A stretch of DNA of 64,000 nt from Metallosphaera cuprina Ar-4 (GCF_000204925.1 NC_015435.1:1257160-1321159), one strand, 5' to 3'; positions 20,461 to 29,013 are shown, numbered from the stretch's first letter. The notes: generated by a model not told the origin, from the sequence alone. Made by a program: numbers and translations.

Positions 20461-20966
20461 ATAGATACAGTGAAGTAACCGTTTCCACACTTTATAGGAG
20501 CCTCGGTTTCTCCCTTCATGAAAACGAAAGTGTCAGCTTTATAGGATCCATCTAAGTTACCTGGAGAGATGAGGACTTTCTCATCTCCTAGACCAATAGG
20601 AATCTTGTGAAGGGCGGAGCACCACGAGAAGGAACTGATCCCTGGCACCACTTCTGCGACACTAACGTGTTCAGATAGCCTATAAAGAGAGCTGTAAAAC
20701 GCTGGATCGCCCAACGTGACGTAGGCAACTTCCCTATACGAGGAGATGGAATCTGCCAGCTTTCTGTATTCTGATCTATCTCTCCTCACTGGCAGATTGA
20801 ATTCTATAACCTCCTTCCCGCCTAAATACGGCTTAACGGCGTTATACGTCAACTTCAATGAGGATACAGGAACCACTATAGCGTCAACTTTTCGTATCAT
20901 TTTTAATGCCTTTAGAGTTATTAATTCAGGATCACCTGGGCCTATCCCTATGCCATAAAGGTTCAT
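20430..20966 (-). CDS. cbiL: Short cobalt-precorrin-2 C20-methyltransferase-like protein
   Basis: 178 aa, shorter than typical CbiL (around 210-240 aa in the family). N-terminal LYGIGIGPGDPELITLKAL is the tetrapyrrole methylase P-loop. EVVPGISSFSWCSALHKIPI follows. The sequence still ends in a strand resembling the usual C-terminus (GYFTVSIKR), so the shortening is internal rather than a premature stop. It would methylate C20 of cobalt-precorrin-2 using SAM. It overlaps cbiF by four bases. No other cobalamin genes are nearby. Confidence 0.75.
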   Translation of the reverse strand: MNLYGIGIGPGDPELITLKALKMIRKVDAIVVPVSSLKLTYNAVKPYLGGKEVIEFNLPVRRDRSEYRKLADSISSYREVAYVTLGDPAFYSSLYRLSEHVSVAEVVPGISSFSWCSALHKIPIGLGDEKVLISPGNLDGSYKADTFVFMKGETEAPIKCGNGYFTVSIKRSAQSRNG

Positions 20967-21703
20967 TGAGATCCCCTATATGAATGAACGAAGTTCGGGG
21001 AATATAGGTTGCTCCTTTTCCCAGAGTACCTCAAACATTCGCTTACGAAGATTAAAGCTGTTTTAGTTATCTTATTTTCCCTGACCATCTTTTCTAGATC
21101 CTTAAGCTCTCCCCTCAAAATAAGTTGATCGTGCCAACCGGCTCGGTAAACCACAGCCACTGGAAAGTCTGCAGGAAAGGTCTTTAACAGTTCGCTCTGA
21201 ATTAAGCTGACTAGGTGAATGGAAAGAAAAATAATTATTGTTGAGTCTCTGTTAACTAAAATTTCCTTCTTGTAGTCCGTCCTGTAAGGCAGCCTAGTAA
21301 TGATTATTGACTGGGGACCACCGGGACACGTCAATTCTATCCCCAGAAGAGACGCGGAGAGCTGGAACGAACTTATCCCGGGTATTACCTCCGTCTCTAT
21401 TCCTTCCTTACCTAAGAGAAACATCTCTTCGCTTATCGCACCGTAAATCGACGGATCACCATCGTGAATAACGCATACTTCCATTCCCTCCTCAACTTCG
21501 GTCTTAATTTTGCTTACTATTTCCTCCATGGTCATAGAAGAGGTATCAAATGCTCTCTTACCCTCAATAAGTTTCCTAATCTCATCACCTATCAAGGATC
21601 CTGTAAAAAATATTGAGTTACATTGGTTCAACCTTTTCAATGCCTTAACAGTAAGCAGTTCCGGATCTCCGGGACCTACTCCCATGATAGTTACTTTTTT
21701 CAA
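20963..21703 (-). CDS. cbiF: Cobalt-precorrin-4 C11-methyltransferase
   Basis: 246 aa. TIMGVGPGDPELLTVKA, IHDGDPSIYGAISEEM, EVIPGISSFQLSAS and the CbiF-typical ELTCPGGPQSIIITR are visible. It transfers a methyl group from SAM to C11 of cobalt-precorrin-4 in anaerobic cobalamin synthesis. It precedes cbiL with a four-base overlap, and its start lies four bases inside the end of the slipin gene, so slipin, cbiF and cbiL run in one direction without gaps. Confidence 0.9.
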   Translation of the reverse strand: MKKVTIMGVGPGDPELLTVKALKRLNQCNSIFFTGSLIGDEIRKLIEGKRAFDTSSMTMEEIVSKIKTEVEEGMEVCVIHDGDPSIYGAISEEMFLLGKEGIETEVIPGISSFQLSASLLGIELTCPGGPQSIIITRLPYRTDYKKEILVNRDSTIIIFLSIHLVSLIQSELLKTFPADFPVAVVYRAGWHDQLILRGELKDLEKMVRENKITKTALIFVSECLRYSGKRSNLYSPNFVHSYRGSQ

Positions 21704-22512
21704 CTTCCCTCCTTCTTAGCTGAGCCCTCGGTTTTTTTAAGCCTGTTTGCAAGTGCCATAGAAGTTGCTAAAGTGGGGTAAATTCCCTTACCTGCAGGGA
21801 CAACTACCACTAATCCTCCTCTTTGAGATATATCGGAGAGCGTCTCAAGGAACCTTATTTGAATTGCCATCGGATTGTTCTGATACGATTTTGATGCCTC
21901 TGCTAAGATCGTTGCGGCCTGTCTCTCTCCTTCACTCAGTATCACCTTAGCTCTTCTAAGCCTCTCAGCCTCCGCCTGCTTAGCTATCGCAGTTAACAGA
22001 TCGGGGGAGAGTTTAATATCCCTTACAGTTACCGCGGTCACCTTAACCCCCCAGGCCTCTGTGTAAGAATCTAGGATCTCCTGCAATCTCTTGTTTATCT
22101 CCTCTCTCTTGCTTAACACCTCATCTAGTTCCATTTGTCCTATTATGTCTCTTAACGAGGTTTGAGATATGTTCAAGACCGCCATATTATAGTTAGCAAC
22201 CATCGATACGGCTTTCATCGGATCTACTACCTTATAGTAAACCACGGCATCTATAGACACGGTCACATTATCCCTAGTTATTGTGGTTTGTGGAGGTATG
22301 TCTACCGTTCTCACCCTAAGGTCTACAACCAAAGGCTTGTCAACGAAGGGAATGAGAAAAATTATCCCAGGCCCCTTCATTGCCAATATCCTGCCTAGTC
22401 TAAGAACTACCGCCCTCTCCCATTCCCTCACTACCCTAAATGATAACGCTACGAAGATCAGAATGATAATAAGCAGGAAGACTAAACCGACTACGTCTGC
22501 AATTAAAGACAT
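21700..22512 (-). CDS. Slipin/stomatin-like SPFH-domain membrane protein
   Basis: About 270 aa from the ATG at 22512. One N-terminal transmembrane helix (DVVGLVFLLIIILIFVALSF) is followed by the SPFH domain: VVREWERAVVLRLGR, then DVVVYYK-like and RDIIGQMELDEVLSKRE segments. A C-terminal helical part (EAERLRRAKVILSEGERQAA) follows. SPFH proteins oligomerise on the membrane. They are usually encoded next to an NfeD partner, and here an NfeD-like gene lies 1.4 kb away on the opposite strand. An upstream TTTTTAAC about 30 bases before 22512 supports this start. Confidence 0.9.
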   Translation of the reverse strand: MSLIADVVGLVFLLIIILIFVALSFRVVREWERAVVLRLGRILAMKGPGIIFLIPFVDKPLVVDLRVRTVDIPPQTTITRDNVTVSIDAVVYYKVVDPMKAVSMVANYNMAVLNISQTSLRDIIGQMELDEVLSKREEINKRLQEILDSYTEAWGVKVTAVTVRDIKLSPDLLTAIAKQAEAERLRRAKVILSEGERQAATILAEASKSYQNNPMAIQIRFLETLSDISQRGGLVVVVPAGKGIYPTLATSMALANRLKKTEGSAKKEGS

Positions 22513-22586
22513 ATGATATAAATGTTTTCTGAAGTTAAAAACATGGATTCGTGGTTTTGGTAATAAAAATTCTTTATTATTTAACA

Positions 22587-23879
22587 TTAGCTATGTGATA
22601 ACTTCCTCAAAGTTAACGCTGATATTAATATACCCGCCACCAACCCTAGTATAACCTCTAGAGTTAGATAGTCAACTGAAGTTTTCGACTGATACTTAAC
22701 GTGATTAAAGTCTGAACTCAATGCTTTTTTAAAATTGTATGTCTTAAGGAAATTAATTAGGTTGTCAAAAGCCGTTGTAGTCGAACCTATCAAACGATTT
22801 AACTGGGGAGATGAGAGAGCGTAAGATTGAGAAAGCGAATAGTTGCCCGGGAAATAGACCTGGTAGAATGGCTCAGTCACGTTCTTGAAGACGACCTCTC
22901 CGCTAGCGTTAGTTACTCCCTGATATAGTGGAGTTAGAGAGAGGCCCTTAATCACCCTTATTTCCACTACTTGGTTAGAGAACGTATAATTCCCATAATA
23001 AAGCTTGACTTTTACCATATCGTTAATTTGTGTTACGTTAATTTTAGGAGGGATGGGCCACAGTACTGACGGTGAGTTAACTCCCCGGTTTATGTTAGCT
23101 GACGGGAGGGTTATGTTGCTTAAGTCTGGGGAGGTTGCAATCCCATAAGCAGACTCCGCAGTGTCTAACCCAACTGAAAGCGCTGAGGGAACTACAGCTA
23201 ATTTACCGTCGTCAAGATAATAGAGCTCCTCCCTTCCCTGAGCGGTCATGTCAACCGAGCTACCTCCTCCTGGGCCTCCCCATACTATCTCCAGGTCATT
23301 AGGTAGTCCATTAGCTGAAAGTCCCCCTAACTTGAAGAGACCACTAAAAGGTAGATCTAGGTAAACGTTTCTTTCCCCATTAACTGAATATCCGAACTGT
23401 AGACTTCTCGATGAGTTGAGGAAAAGGGAGAGCGAAACTGGAAGAGAGACGTTGAATCTAGGTCCTTGATAACAATATACTCCTAATCCTTGAAAGATAG
23501 TTGAATTCTGGATCAAGGTAGTGAATGGCCCTGTCAAGTTCCAAAAGTTGACAACCATGATCACCTCAAACGTTTTGTCGCTAAGTTCATGGAATAACAT
23601 AACGTTCTGTACCCAATAAGTACCGTTTAACATAACGTTGAGTTGAAGAGAAGCGTTGCCGTACTGAAAGAGTTGACCGGAAATGAAAGACCTACCTATG
23701 CTTAAAGAGGTTAAATTAACTACGCCTTCAACGAAAGGGGTGTAGGTTACAGAAAACAACGGAAAGTAAGTTACGCCAACGGGGAACGAGATCCCTACCT
23801 GGTAGGAATAGGCGTATTGAATCGAACTAGCTGCAAGTGAAAGCAACATGAAGATAATGCCAAGTGAAAGAAAGTTCAT
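22587..23879 (-). CDS. Thermopsin-family acid protease
   Basis: 430 aa. A signal peptide (MNFLSLGIIFMLLSLAASS) is followed by a secreted domain with many N-x-S/T sequons and thermopsin-like segments such as NGTYWVQNVMLF and DLEIVWGGPGGGSS. A C-terminal transmembrane helix (LEVILGLVAGILISALTL) could anchor it outside the cell. Thermopsins (peptidase family A5) act near pH 2. I cannot point to the catalytic Asp with confidence. Its stop touches the region just upstream of the slipin gene. Confidence 0.75.
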   Translation of the reverse strand: MNFLSLGIIFMLLSLAASSIQYAYSYQVGISFPVGVTYFPLFSVTYTPFVEGVVNLTSLSIGRSFISGQLFQYGNASLQLNVMLNGTYWVQNVMLFHELSDKTFEVIMVVNFWNLTGPFTTLIQNSTIFQGLGVYCYQGPRFNVSLPVSLSLFLNSSRSLQFGYSVNGERNVYLDLPFSGLFKLGGLSANGLPNDLEIVWGGPGGGSSVDMTAQGREELYYLDDGKLAVVPSALSVGLDTAESAYGIATSPDLSNITLPSANINRGVNSPSVLWPIPPKINVTQINDMVKVKLYYGNYTFSNQVVEIRVIKGLSLTPLYQGVTNASGEVVFKNVTEPFYQVYFPGNYSLSQSYALSSPQLNRLIGSTTTAFDNLINFLKTYNFKKALSSDFNHVKYQSKTSVDYLTLEVILGLVAGILISALTLRKLSHS

Positions 23880-23918
23880 GAATATGTTTTATAATATCGG
23901 TTGACAATAAAAATTTTC

Positions 23919-24284
23919 GTGGCACACGGTTATGTAATTCCTGTAATAATCATACTGATCTTGATAATAGCTCTCATAGTAACTGGTTACATATACGACC
24001 CTCTAGTTGTTATTCCGTCAGTGGCCATTATTGGATTCCTAGCATATAGGATGTTTTACGTAATAGCCAAGACAAGGAAAAGGAACATCTATACTTACAA
24101 AGGGAAGATAGGTAAGGCCATAGATGACATACCAAGGGGGAAGATAGGTTACGTAGTACTGGAAGGAGAGTATTGGGAGGCATTGGCTCTAGATGATATA
24201 AGAAAAGGGGACACAGTGAAGGTGGAGGACATGAGGGATTTAAAACTTATAGTTAAGAGGAATATTGATGAAACTATCGTTTGA
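23919..24284 (+). CDS. NfeD-like membrane protein
   Basis: About 121 aa from GTG 23919. Two hydrophobic helices (IPVIIILILIIALIVTGYIY and VVIPSVAIIGFLAYRMFYVI) are followed by a C-terminal OB-like domain (GKIGKAIDDIPRGKIGYVVLEGEYWEA) typical of NfeD. A TATA element at about 23887-23896 fits leaderless translation from GTG 23919. A TTG at 23901 would add six residues. It is a probable functional partner of the nearby slipin. The end overlaps the next small gene. Confidence 0.75.
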   Translation: MAHGYVIPVIIILILIIALIVTGYIYDPLVVIPSVAIIGFLAYRMFYVIAKTRKRNIYTYKGKIGKAIDDIPRGKIGYVVLEGEYWEALALDDIRKGDTVKVEDMRDLKLIVKRNIDETIV

Positions 24285-24540
24285 AACGCTAGAGAGACTT
24301 CAAGCGTCAGGTAGGTATAAGCTCCTATCTAACGATAACTACTATCTCATTTACTATCCTCCGTCATTAAGTGAGGCTGGAGGTGAGGAATCTGAGATAA
24401 TAAGGACAGTTGAAATAAAGTTAAGGAAAGTGTCAGACGGATATGAGGTCATTGGCGGGCTAATAAAGGAAAACGGAGAAACAATAAGGGAAATAAGCTC
24501 ATCTGAGCTAGAACTTTGGTTACAATTCATGGAGGGATAG
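24268..24540 (+). CDS. Hypothetical protein, 90 aa
   Basis: Starts at ATG 24268 (a TTG lies one codon upstream) within the end of the NfeD-like gene, preceded by a GAGG Shine-Dalgarno-like sequence. Small beta-rich protein with a central acidic patch (SEAGGEESEII) and the ending ELELWLQFMEG. No family recognised. Its overlap with the NfeD-like gene and two-base distance to the GGCT-like gene place it in a three-gene operon. Confidence 0.6.
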   Translation: MKLSFETLERLQASGRYKLLSNDNYYLIYYPPSLSEAGGEESEIIRTVEIKLRKVSDGYEVIGGLIKENGETIREISSSELELWLQFMEG

Positions 24541-24542
24541 GG

Positions 24543-25349
24543 ATGTACATTTTCGTATATGGGAGTCTGAGGTACGGCTTCGAGTTACATCACTACCTAA
24601 AGAGATCTAGATTCGTAGGTTTGGGCTATGCGGAAAACTACGAGATGTATGACCTTGGCGGTTACCCTGGGGTGGTAAAGGGAGAGGGAAGAGTTTGGGG
24701 AGAAGTTTACGAGATAGACGCAACTACTCTAGGCCTTCTAGATCAGGTAGAGGATTACAAGAATCAAGAAGATGACCTTTACGTCAGGGAGATGACATCG
24801 GTTTACTTCGATGAGAAGAGGCAATTCAAGCTGGATGGCGTTTACATTTACAGGTATAACCAGCTGATTAAGGACAGGGAACAGATCCCTTCTGGAGATT
24901 ACCCTAGGTGGGTTGGAATGCCAGTAATATTGAACCTATTCGCATACGCTGAAAACACTAATTACGAGGTTCTTACCAGTAGAGGAGTAAAGGAGATATT
25001 GAGAGAAGTTAACACAATTTTACCTGGATACAAGATGGTCTTCAATGTACCCTGCAAGTACGGTACGTGCGCTAACCTTGAGAAGGATCAGAACGGCAAG
25101 GTATGCGGTTATACATACACTTTACTGGAGGACTACCTAAACACTCTAGACAAGGCAGAAGGGCACCTGATAAGATACGTAAGGAGGACTGTAAAGGTAA
25201 TGGACGAGCAGAAAAGGGAGTACTTTGCGCTAACTTACGTCTCAGATCAAACTGAAGGAAACTCTCAGCCAACTGAGGAGTACAAAAATATCATCCTGAG
25301 AGGGTTGAACAGGAGATGGAAGGGAGGCTGTATAAGTACTGGCCTATAA
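24543..25349 (+). CDS. Two-domain gamma-glutamylcyclotransferase-like (AIG2/GGCT) protein
   Basis: About 268 aa from ATG 24543, preceded by GGAGGG. The N-terminal domain shows the classic YVYGSLR-type start (MYIFVYGSLRYGFELHHYL), then GYPGVV and GEVYEID, then LDQVEDY. A second, more divergent GGCT-like domain follows (about 145-268: KMVFNVPCKYGTC, GYTYTLLEDYLNTLDKAEGH). The family cleaves or rearranges gamma-glutamyl amines. The duplicated domain with two Cys (CKYGTC) is unusual, and the second domain may be regulatory. Confidence 0.72.
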   Translation: MYIFVYGSLRYGFELHHYLKRSRFVGLGYAENYEMYDLGGYPGVVKGEGRVWGEVYEIDATTLGLLDQVEDYKNQEDDLYVREMTSVYFDEKRQFKLDGVYIYRYNQLIKDREQIPSGDYPRWVGMPVILNLFAYAENTNYEVLTSRGVKEILREVNTILPGYKMVFNVPCKYGTCANLEKDQNGKVCGYTYTLLEDYLNTLDKAEGHLIRYVRRTVKVMDEQKREYFALTYVSDQTEGNSQPTEEYKNIILRGLNRRWKGGCISTGL

Positions 25350-25378
25350 AGATCATGTGAACTCCTTGGACCACCTGT

Positions 25379-25394
25379 TTAACTCCCCGGTTAA
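25379..25394. repeat. Palindromic TTAACT-CCCC-GGTTAA motif, copy 1
   Basis: A 16-base near-perfect inverted repeat lies between the convergent GGCT-like and pterin dehydratase genes, overlapping the stop codon of the latter. A nearly identical sequence occurs at 28923-28938. Confidence 0.4.
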
Positions 25395-25723
25395 TATTCA
25401 AACAGTTTAGCAAGCTCGTCTAACTTTTTGGCTAGCTTCACATCAAGGTCCGTGACCCCACCTTCATCATGAGTTGTTAAGGTTACTCTAACTTTGTTGT
25501 AGAATATACACACGTCTGGGTGATGATCTAGCGAGTCAGCTACCGGCTGTACCATAGTTAAGAACTTTACTGAATTCGAAAAGTCTTTAAAGAGGAAATC
25601 CTTAACTAACGTATCGTTTTCAAACTTCCAACCCTTCAACTCATTCAATGAGCTCTCTATATCTTTTAGATTTAACTTAACCATGCCATACCGTTTACAT
25701 TCCTCAACTATATTTGTTAGCAT
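25391..25723 (-). CDS. Pterin-4a-carbinolamine dehydratase
   Basis: 110 aa. Family motifs are ELKGWKFENDTLVKDF and the catalytic DHHPDVCIFYNKVRVTLTTHDEGGVT. The enzyme dehydrates 4a-hydroxytetrahydropterin. In archaea lacking phenylalanine hydroxylase it may act in molybdopterin or other pterin metabolism. ATG at 25723 is preceded by non-coding DNA, and an internal Met at codon 14 gives an alternative start close to that of other family members. Confidence 0.88.
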   Translation of the reverse strand: MLTNIVEECKRYGMVKLNLKDIESSLNELKGWKFENDTLVKDFLFKDFSNSVKFLTMVQPVADSLDHHPDVCIFYNKVRVTLTTHDEGGVTDLDVKLAKKLDELAKLFEY

Positions 25724-26168
25724 AAACAGTTGTACAGTATAGATGCAATGTTTCTACTTACGTCATTCCCTAAATAATCCTTTTTGTATTAATAAACGAT
25801 CACTAGTTAAATTAAAGTAAATAGGTAATACTTACGCTCTAAGTATTAACAAAGCGATTAACTGTCTGTGCGGTTAAACAGCGTTTTTAGTAACCTAAAA
25901 CTTACGCTAGCAGACGTATAGTTTGTATATTGACTAGAAAAGAAGACTCATTTGAAAGACTCGTTACGGAAGAAACTCTGTTTCTTCACACACACTGTCT
26001 GCCCTTACTTGACAAGGTATTAGGGAATTTAGGTACAAGAAACGCTGCTTTTATACTGTAAAGGCTTGCTCTTCCCTTGAGGGAGGTATTAACGCGATCG
26101 TTAGTGATGAAGATAATACTAAAGAAATGGATGAAACTAAATTTAACCTCAGAAACGAGTGAAACGAT
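25724..26168 (+). promoter_or_regulatory. 445-base non-coding region upstream of orc1-2
   Basis: No gene is visible. It holds a perfect inverted repeat AATACTTA-CGCTC-TAAGTATT around 25829-25849, and three copies of ACTTACG at 25758, 25832 and 25900 (two extended to ACTTACGCT). GAAACT, the complement of AGTTTC, occurs at about 25970 and about 26132. AGTTTC fits the hexamer ANTTTC described for Orc1-2-controlled promoters in Sulfolobus. I found no origin recognition box of the TTCCAGTGGAAAC type. It is probably an autoregulated promoter region rather than a classical oriC. Confidence 0.45.
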
Positions 26169-27350
26169 GTGATCAGAGAAGCGTTAAGGGGGGGAAAGGG
26201 TGAGGTAATAAAGAACCCTAAGGTGTTCATCGACCCACTCTCGGTGTTCACTGACATCCCCTTCAGAGAGGACATAATTCGCGAATCGGCCATAGCGGTT
26301 AGATATTTCGTTAAGAATGACGTTAAGTTCTCGAATCTCTTCTTGGGTTTAACTGGAACTGGAAAGACATTCGTTGTGAAATACATTTACAACGAAATAG
26401 AGGAAGTTAAGAAGGAGGATCAGGAATACAGTGGCGTTAAACAAGTATATTTGAACTCAAGAGAAGTGGGTGGAACACCTCAGGCCGTTCTATCTGTCAT
26501 AGCAGAGAAGTTAACTAACAGTCTAGTCCCAAGACATGGGGTAAACTTGGGAGAATATATAGATAAAATTAAAAGTGTGCTAAGAGGCAAGAAGGCCATA
26601 ATTTACCTTGACGAGGTCGATACCTTAGTTAAGAGAAGGGGAGGAGATATAGTTCTCTATCAGCTTCTAAGGGCAGATGCCGACGTCTCAGTTATCATGA
26701 TCAGTAACGATATAAACGTGAGGGATTACATGGAACCTAGGGTATTATCTTCGCTAGGCCCTTCGGTTATATTTAAGCCCTACGACGCTATCCAATTAAA
26801 GGAAATACTCGCAAAGTACGCCGAATATGGGCTTATTGATAACACGTACAACGACGAGATACTATCGTACATCGCGGCGATCTCAGCTAGAGAGCATGGA
26901 GACGCAAGGAAGGCAGTGAACCTCTTGTTTAGGGCCGCTCAACTAGCATCTGGCATAGGGTTCATAAAGAAGGAACACGTTGACAAGGCTATAGTTGAAT
27001 ACGAACAGGAAAGGTTATTTGAGGCAGTGAAATCTTTACCTTTCCACTATAAGCTAGCATTAAGGGCTATAGTGACCAGTGACGATGTAGTAACGGCCCA
27101 TAAGGTCTACTCTAAGTATTGTGATAAGCTGAAGCAAAAGCCACTCTCCTATAGAAGATTCTCAGACATAGTGTCAGAGCTTGATATGTTTGGTATTGTG
27201 AAAATAAAGATAATGAATAGGGGGAGAGCAGGGGGGATTAGAAAATACGTAGAGGTTCATGACAAGGAAAGGATTATGAAAGTGATTGAGGAGAACTTAA
27301 CGGAGGAGATGGGATATGAGTACGACGAGAGATCTATGGAAGAGAGTTAA
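26169..27350 (+). CDS. orc1-2: Orc1/Cdc6 family protein, Orc1-2 (Cdc6-2) subtype
   Basis: 393 aa. AAA+ ATPase with Walker [10 protein letters not shown], Walker [11 protein letters not shown] and sensor 1 [10 protein letters not shown], followed by a C-terminal winged helix (about 295-380). The wording around [14 protein letters not shown] and [16 protein letters not shown] matches the Sulfolobus Cdc6-2 paralogue rather than Cdc6-1 or Cdc6-3. In S. islandicus this paralogue is reported as the transcriptional regulator of the DNA-damage response rather than an origin initiator. GTG start. The 3' end overlaps a coiled-coil gene. Confidence 0.88.
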   Translation: MIREALRGGKGEVIKNPKVFIDPLSVFTDIPFREDIIRESAIAVRYFVKNDVKFSNLFLGLTGTGKTFVVKYIYNEIEEVKKEDQEYSGVKQVYLNSREVGGTPQAVLSVIAEKLTNSLVPRHGVNLGEYIDKIKSVLRGKKAIIYLDEVDTLVKRRGGDIVLYQLLRADADVSVIMISNDINVRDYMEPRVLSSLGPSVIFKPYDAIQLKEILAKYAEYGLIDNTYNDEILSYIAAISAREHGDARKAVNLLFRAAQLASGIGFIKKEHVDKAIVEYEQERLFEAVKSLPFHYKLALRAIVTSDDVVTAHKVYSKYCDKLKQKPLSYRRFSDIVSELDMFGIVKIKIMNRGRAGGIRKYVEVHDKERIMKVIEENLTEEMGYEYDERSMEES

Positions 27351-27648
27351 GGACGTAGAGGACAGACTATCTGAAATTGAGGAGAGAAGAAACATACTGG
27401 AAAAGGAGTTGGAATCTTTACCTTCAGGACACGTCGAATCTAAAACGATAAACGGTAAGAAATACTATTATCTAAGGTATTGGGAAGAAGGTAAACTAAA
27501 GAGTAAGTATCTAGGTAAAGAAGTTGAAAAAATTAAGAAACAAGTTGAGAAGGCTCTAGAGATCAAAAGGCAACTCTCCATCATCAAAGATGAGGAGAGG
27601 AGGTTAAGGAAAACCTTAGAAAGGATTTCTTTAGCGCTTCAGGACTAA
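27316..27648 (+). CDS. Coiled-coil protein with a central aromatic beta segment
   Basis: 110 aa. Two predicted coiled coils (about 5-36 and 65-108) flank a short segment, [21 protein letters not shown], which resembles the DUF6788-type YYYLxYxxxGKxxSKYLG module. That module often occurs in archaeal and viral DNA-associated proteins. It overlaps the end of orc1-2 by 35 bases in another frame, so it is cotranscribed and probably linked to Orc1-2 function. The role is unknown. Confidence 0.7.
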   Translation: MSTTRDLWKRVKDVEDRLSEIEERRNILEKELESLPSGHVESKTINGKKYYYLRYWEEGKLKSKYLGKEVEKIKKQVEKALEIKRQLSIIKDEERRLRKTLERISLALQD

Positions 27649-28877
27649 AGCGTATCTATGATGTTTACTAATTCGTTGGTGAACTCTGAAGTACTTAACG
27701 CTTTTACCCCCATAAACCTAGCAAGGTCTTGTGTAACTCTCTTTGATGACACGGCAGTCAGTATGGCCTTTTCTATCAGTTCTGCAGCTTCATCCCATCC
27801 CATAAACCTCAACATCAGTTCTCCACCTTTTATTATCCCCGTCGGATTAGCTGTGTTTTTCCCAGCGTACTTCGGAGCTGTTCCATGTATTGCCTCGAAC
27901 ATACCTCCAGAATCTCCTATATTAGCTCCTCCTAACATTCCGATATTTCCTATTAGAGCTCCCGCTGCGTCAGATATGTAGTCTCCGTTTAGATTGGGAG
28001 CTAATATAACGTCGTATTCGTCAGGCCTAGTAATAATCTGCTGAAACATGTTGTCAGCTATCCTGTCGTTCACTATCAGCTTTCCCTCTGGAGCTCTACC
28101 TCCATACTGAGTGTTTACCTCTTCTTCTGTAACTATTTTATCTCTGAACTCGGTCTTTGTTAACTCATAGGCCCAATCTCTGAAGGCACCCTCAGTATAT
28201 TTTAACACGTTTCCCTTGTGCATTATCGTGACCTTCTTCCTGTTGTGCTGAATCGCGTAATTGATTGCCATCCTCGTAATCCTCTCGGTCTTAAATTTAC
28301 TAATTACCTTGATTCCTATTCCAGTATCGTCTTCGACCTTTATCCCGAGTTCATCCTTCAGGAAATTCCTAATCTTTTTCGCCTCTTCACTATCGTAAGT
28401 GTACTCGATACCTCGGTAGAGATCATCGGTGTTCTCCCTGAAGATAATCATGTCGACCTTGTTTGGCTCCTTCAGGGGAGACTCCAAACCATCTATGTAT
28501 TTAACTGGCCTTATGTTAGCGTAAAGATCTAACATTAACCTTATTGCAACGTTTACTGATTTCCATCCTTTACCAATCGGGGTCTCGAGTGGACCCTTTA
28601 GCACAACCCTGTAGTTCATTAGCATCTCCTGAGTCTCCTTAGGGAACCTATCTCCCACCTTGACGAAGGCCTTCTCCCCAGCCAGAACCTCAACCCACTT
28701 TATCTCCCTTTTAGAACCGTATGCCCTCTGCACTGCCTTATCCAGAACCTTCCTAGCTGCAGTTACTATCTCTGGACCTATTCCATCTCCTTCAATGTAA
28801 AGGATAACAGGATTACGTGGGACTATCCACTTTCCGTTTTCAAATTTCACTTTTTCTCCATCTGATACTTGGTTCAT
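27645..28877 (-). CDS. icd: Isocitrate dehydrogenase (NADP-type)
   Basis: 410 aa. IEGDGIGPEIVTAA (N-terminal nucleotide/substrate motif), the substrate Arg region NVAIRLMLDLYANIRPV, IMHKGNVLKYTEGAFRDW, and NGDYISDAAGALIGNIGMLGGANIGD followed by EAIHGTAPKYAG are diagnostic. It converts isocitrate to 2-oxoglutarate in the TCA cycle. Length is normal. Monocistronic. It ends convergently with the coiled-coil gene, overlapping by four bases. Confidence 0.95.
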   Translation of the reverse strand: MNQVSDGEKVKFENGKWIVPRNPVILYIEGDGIGPEIVTAARKVLDKAVQRAYGSKREIKWVEVLAGEKAFVKVGDRFPKETQEMLMNYRVVLKGPLETPIGKGWKSVNVAIRLMLDLYANIRPVKYIDGLESPLKEPNKVDMIIFRENTDDLYRGIEYTYDSEEAKKIRNFLKDELGIKVEDDTGIGIKVISKFKTERITRMAINYAIQHNRKKVTIMHKGNVLKYTEGAFRDWAYELTKTEFRDKIVTEEEVNTQYGGRAPEGKLIVNDRIADNMFQQIITRPDEYDVILAPNLNGDYISDAAGALIGNIGMLGGANIGDSGGMFEAIHGTAPKYAGKNTANPTGIIKGGELMLRFMGWDEAAELIEKAILTAVSSKRVTQDLARFMGVKALSTSEFTNELVNIIDTL

Positions 28878-28922
28878 ATGGGTCTTCTATTTCATTTAAC
28901 TATTAAATTTTCGGAAGGATCT

Positions 28923-28938
28923 TTAACCCCCCGGTTAA
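28923..28938. repeat. Palindromic TTAACC-CCCC-GGTTAA motif, copy 2
   Basis: A perfect inverted repeat (TTAACC, four C, GGTTAA) about 46 bases upstream of the icd start, in the position of an upstream regulatory site. It matches the element at 25379-25394 with one base difference. Confidence 0.4.
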
Positions 28939-29013
28939 TACATTAATTCGTTGCGAGTTTGTAACGTTCAATTATAGCTGCAGATCTGTCTTAACGGTGT
29001 TCCCCAAGGGGTC

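Noticed and set aside
20430-20966. cbiL as a pseudogene cut short by a stop
   Set aside because: The C-terminal strand typical of the family is still present, so the shortening is internal rather than a premature stop.
25724-26168. Replication origin next to orc1-2
   Set aside because: No origin recognition box of the TTCCAGTGGAAAC type was found, and this paralogue is not the origin-linked one in Sulfolobus. Treated as a regulatory region instead.
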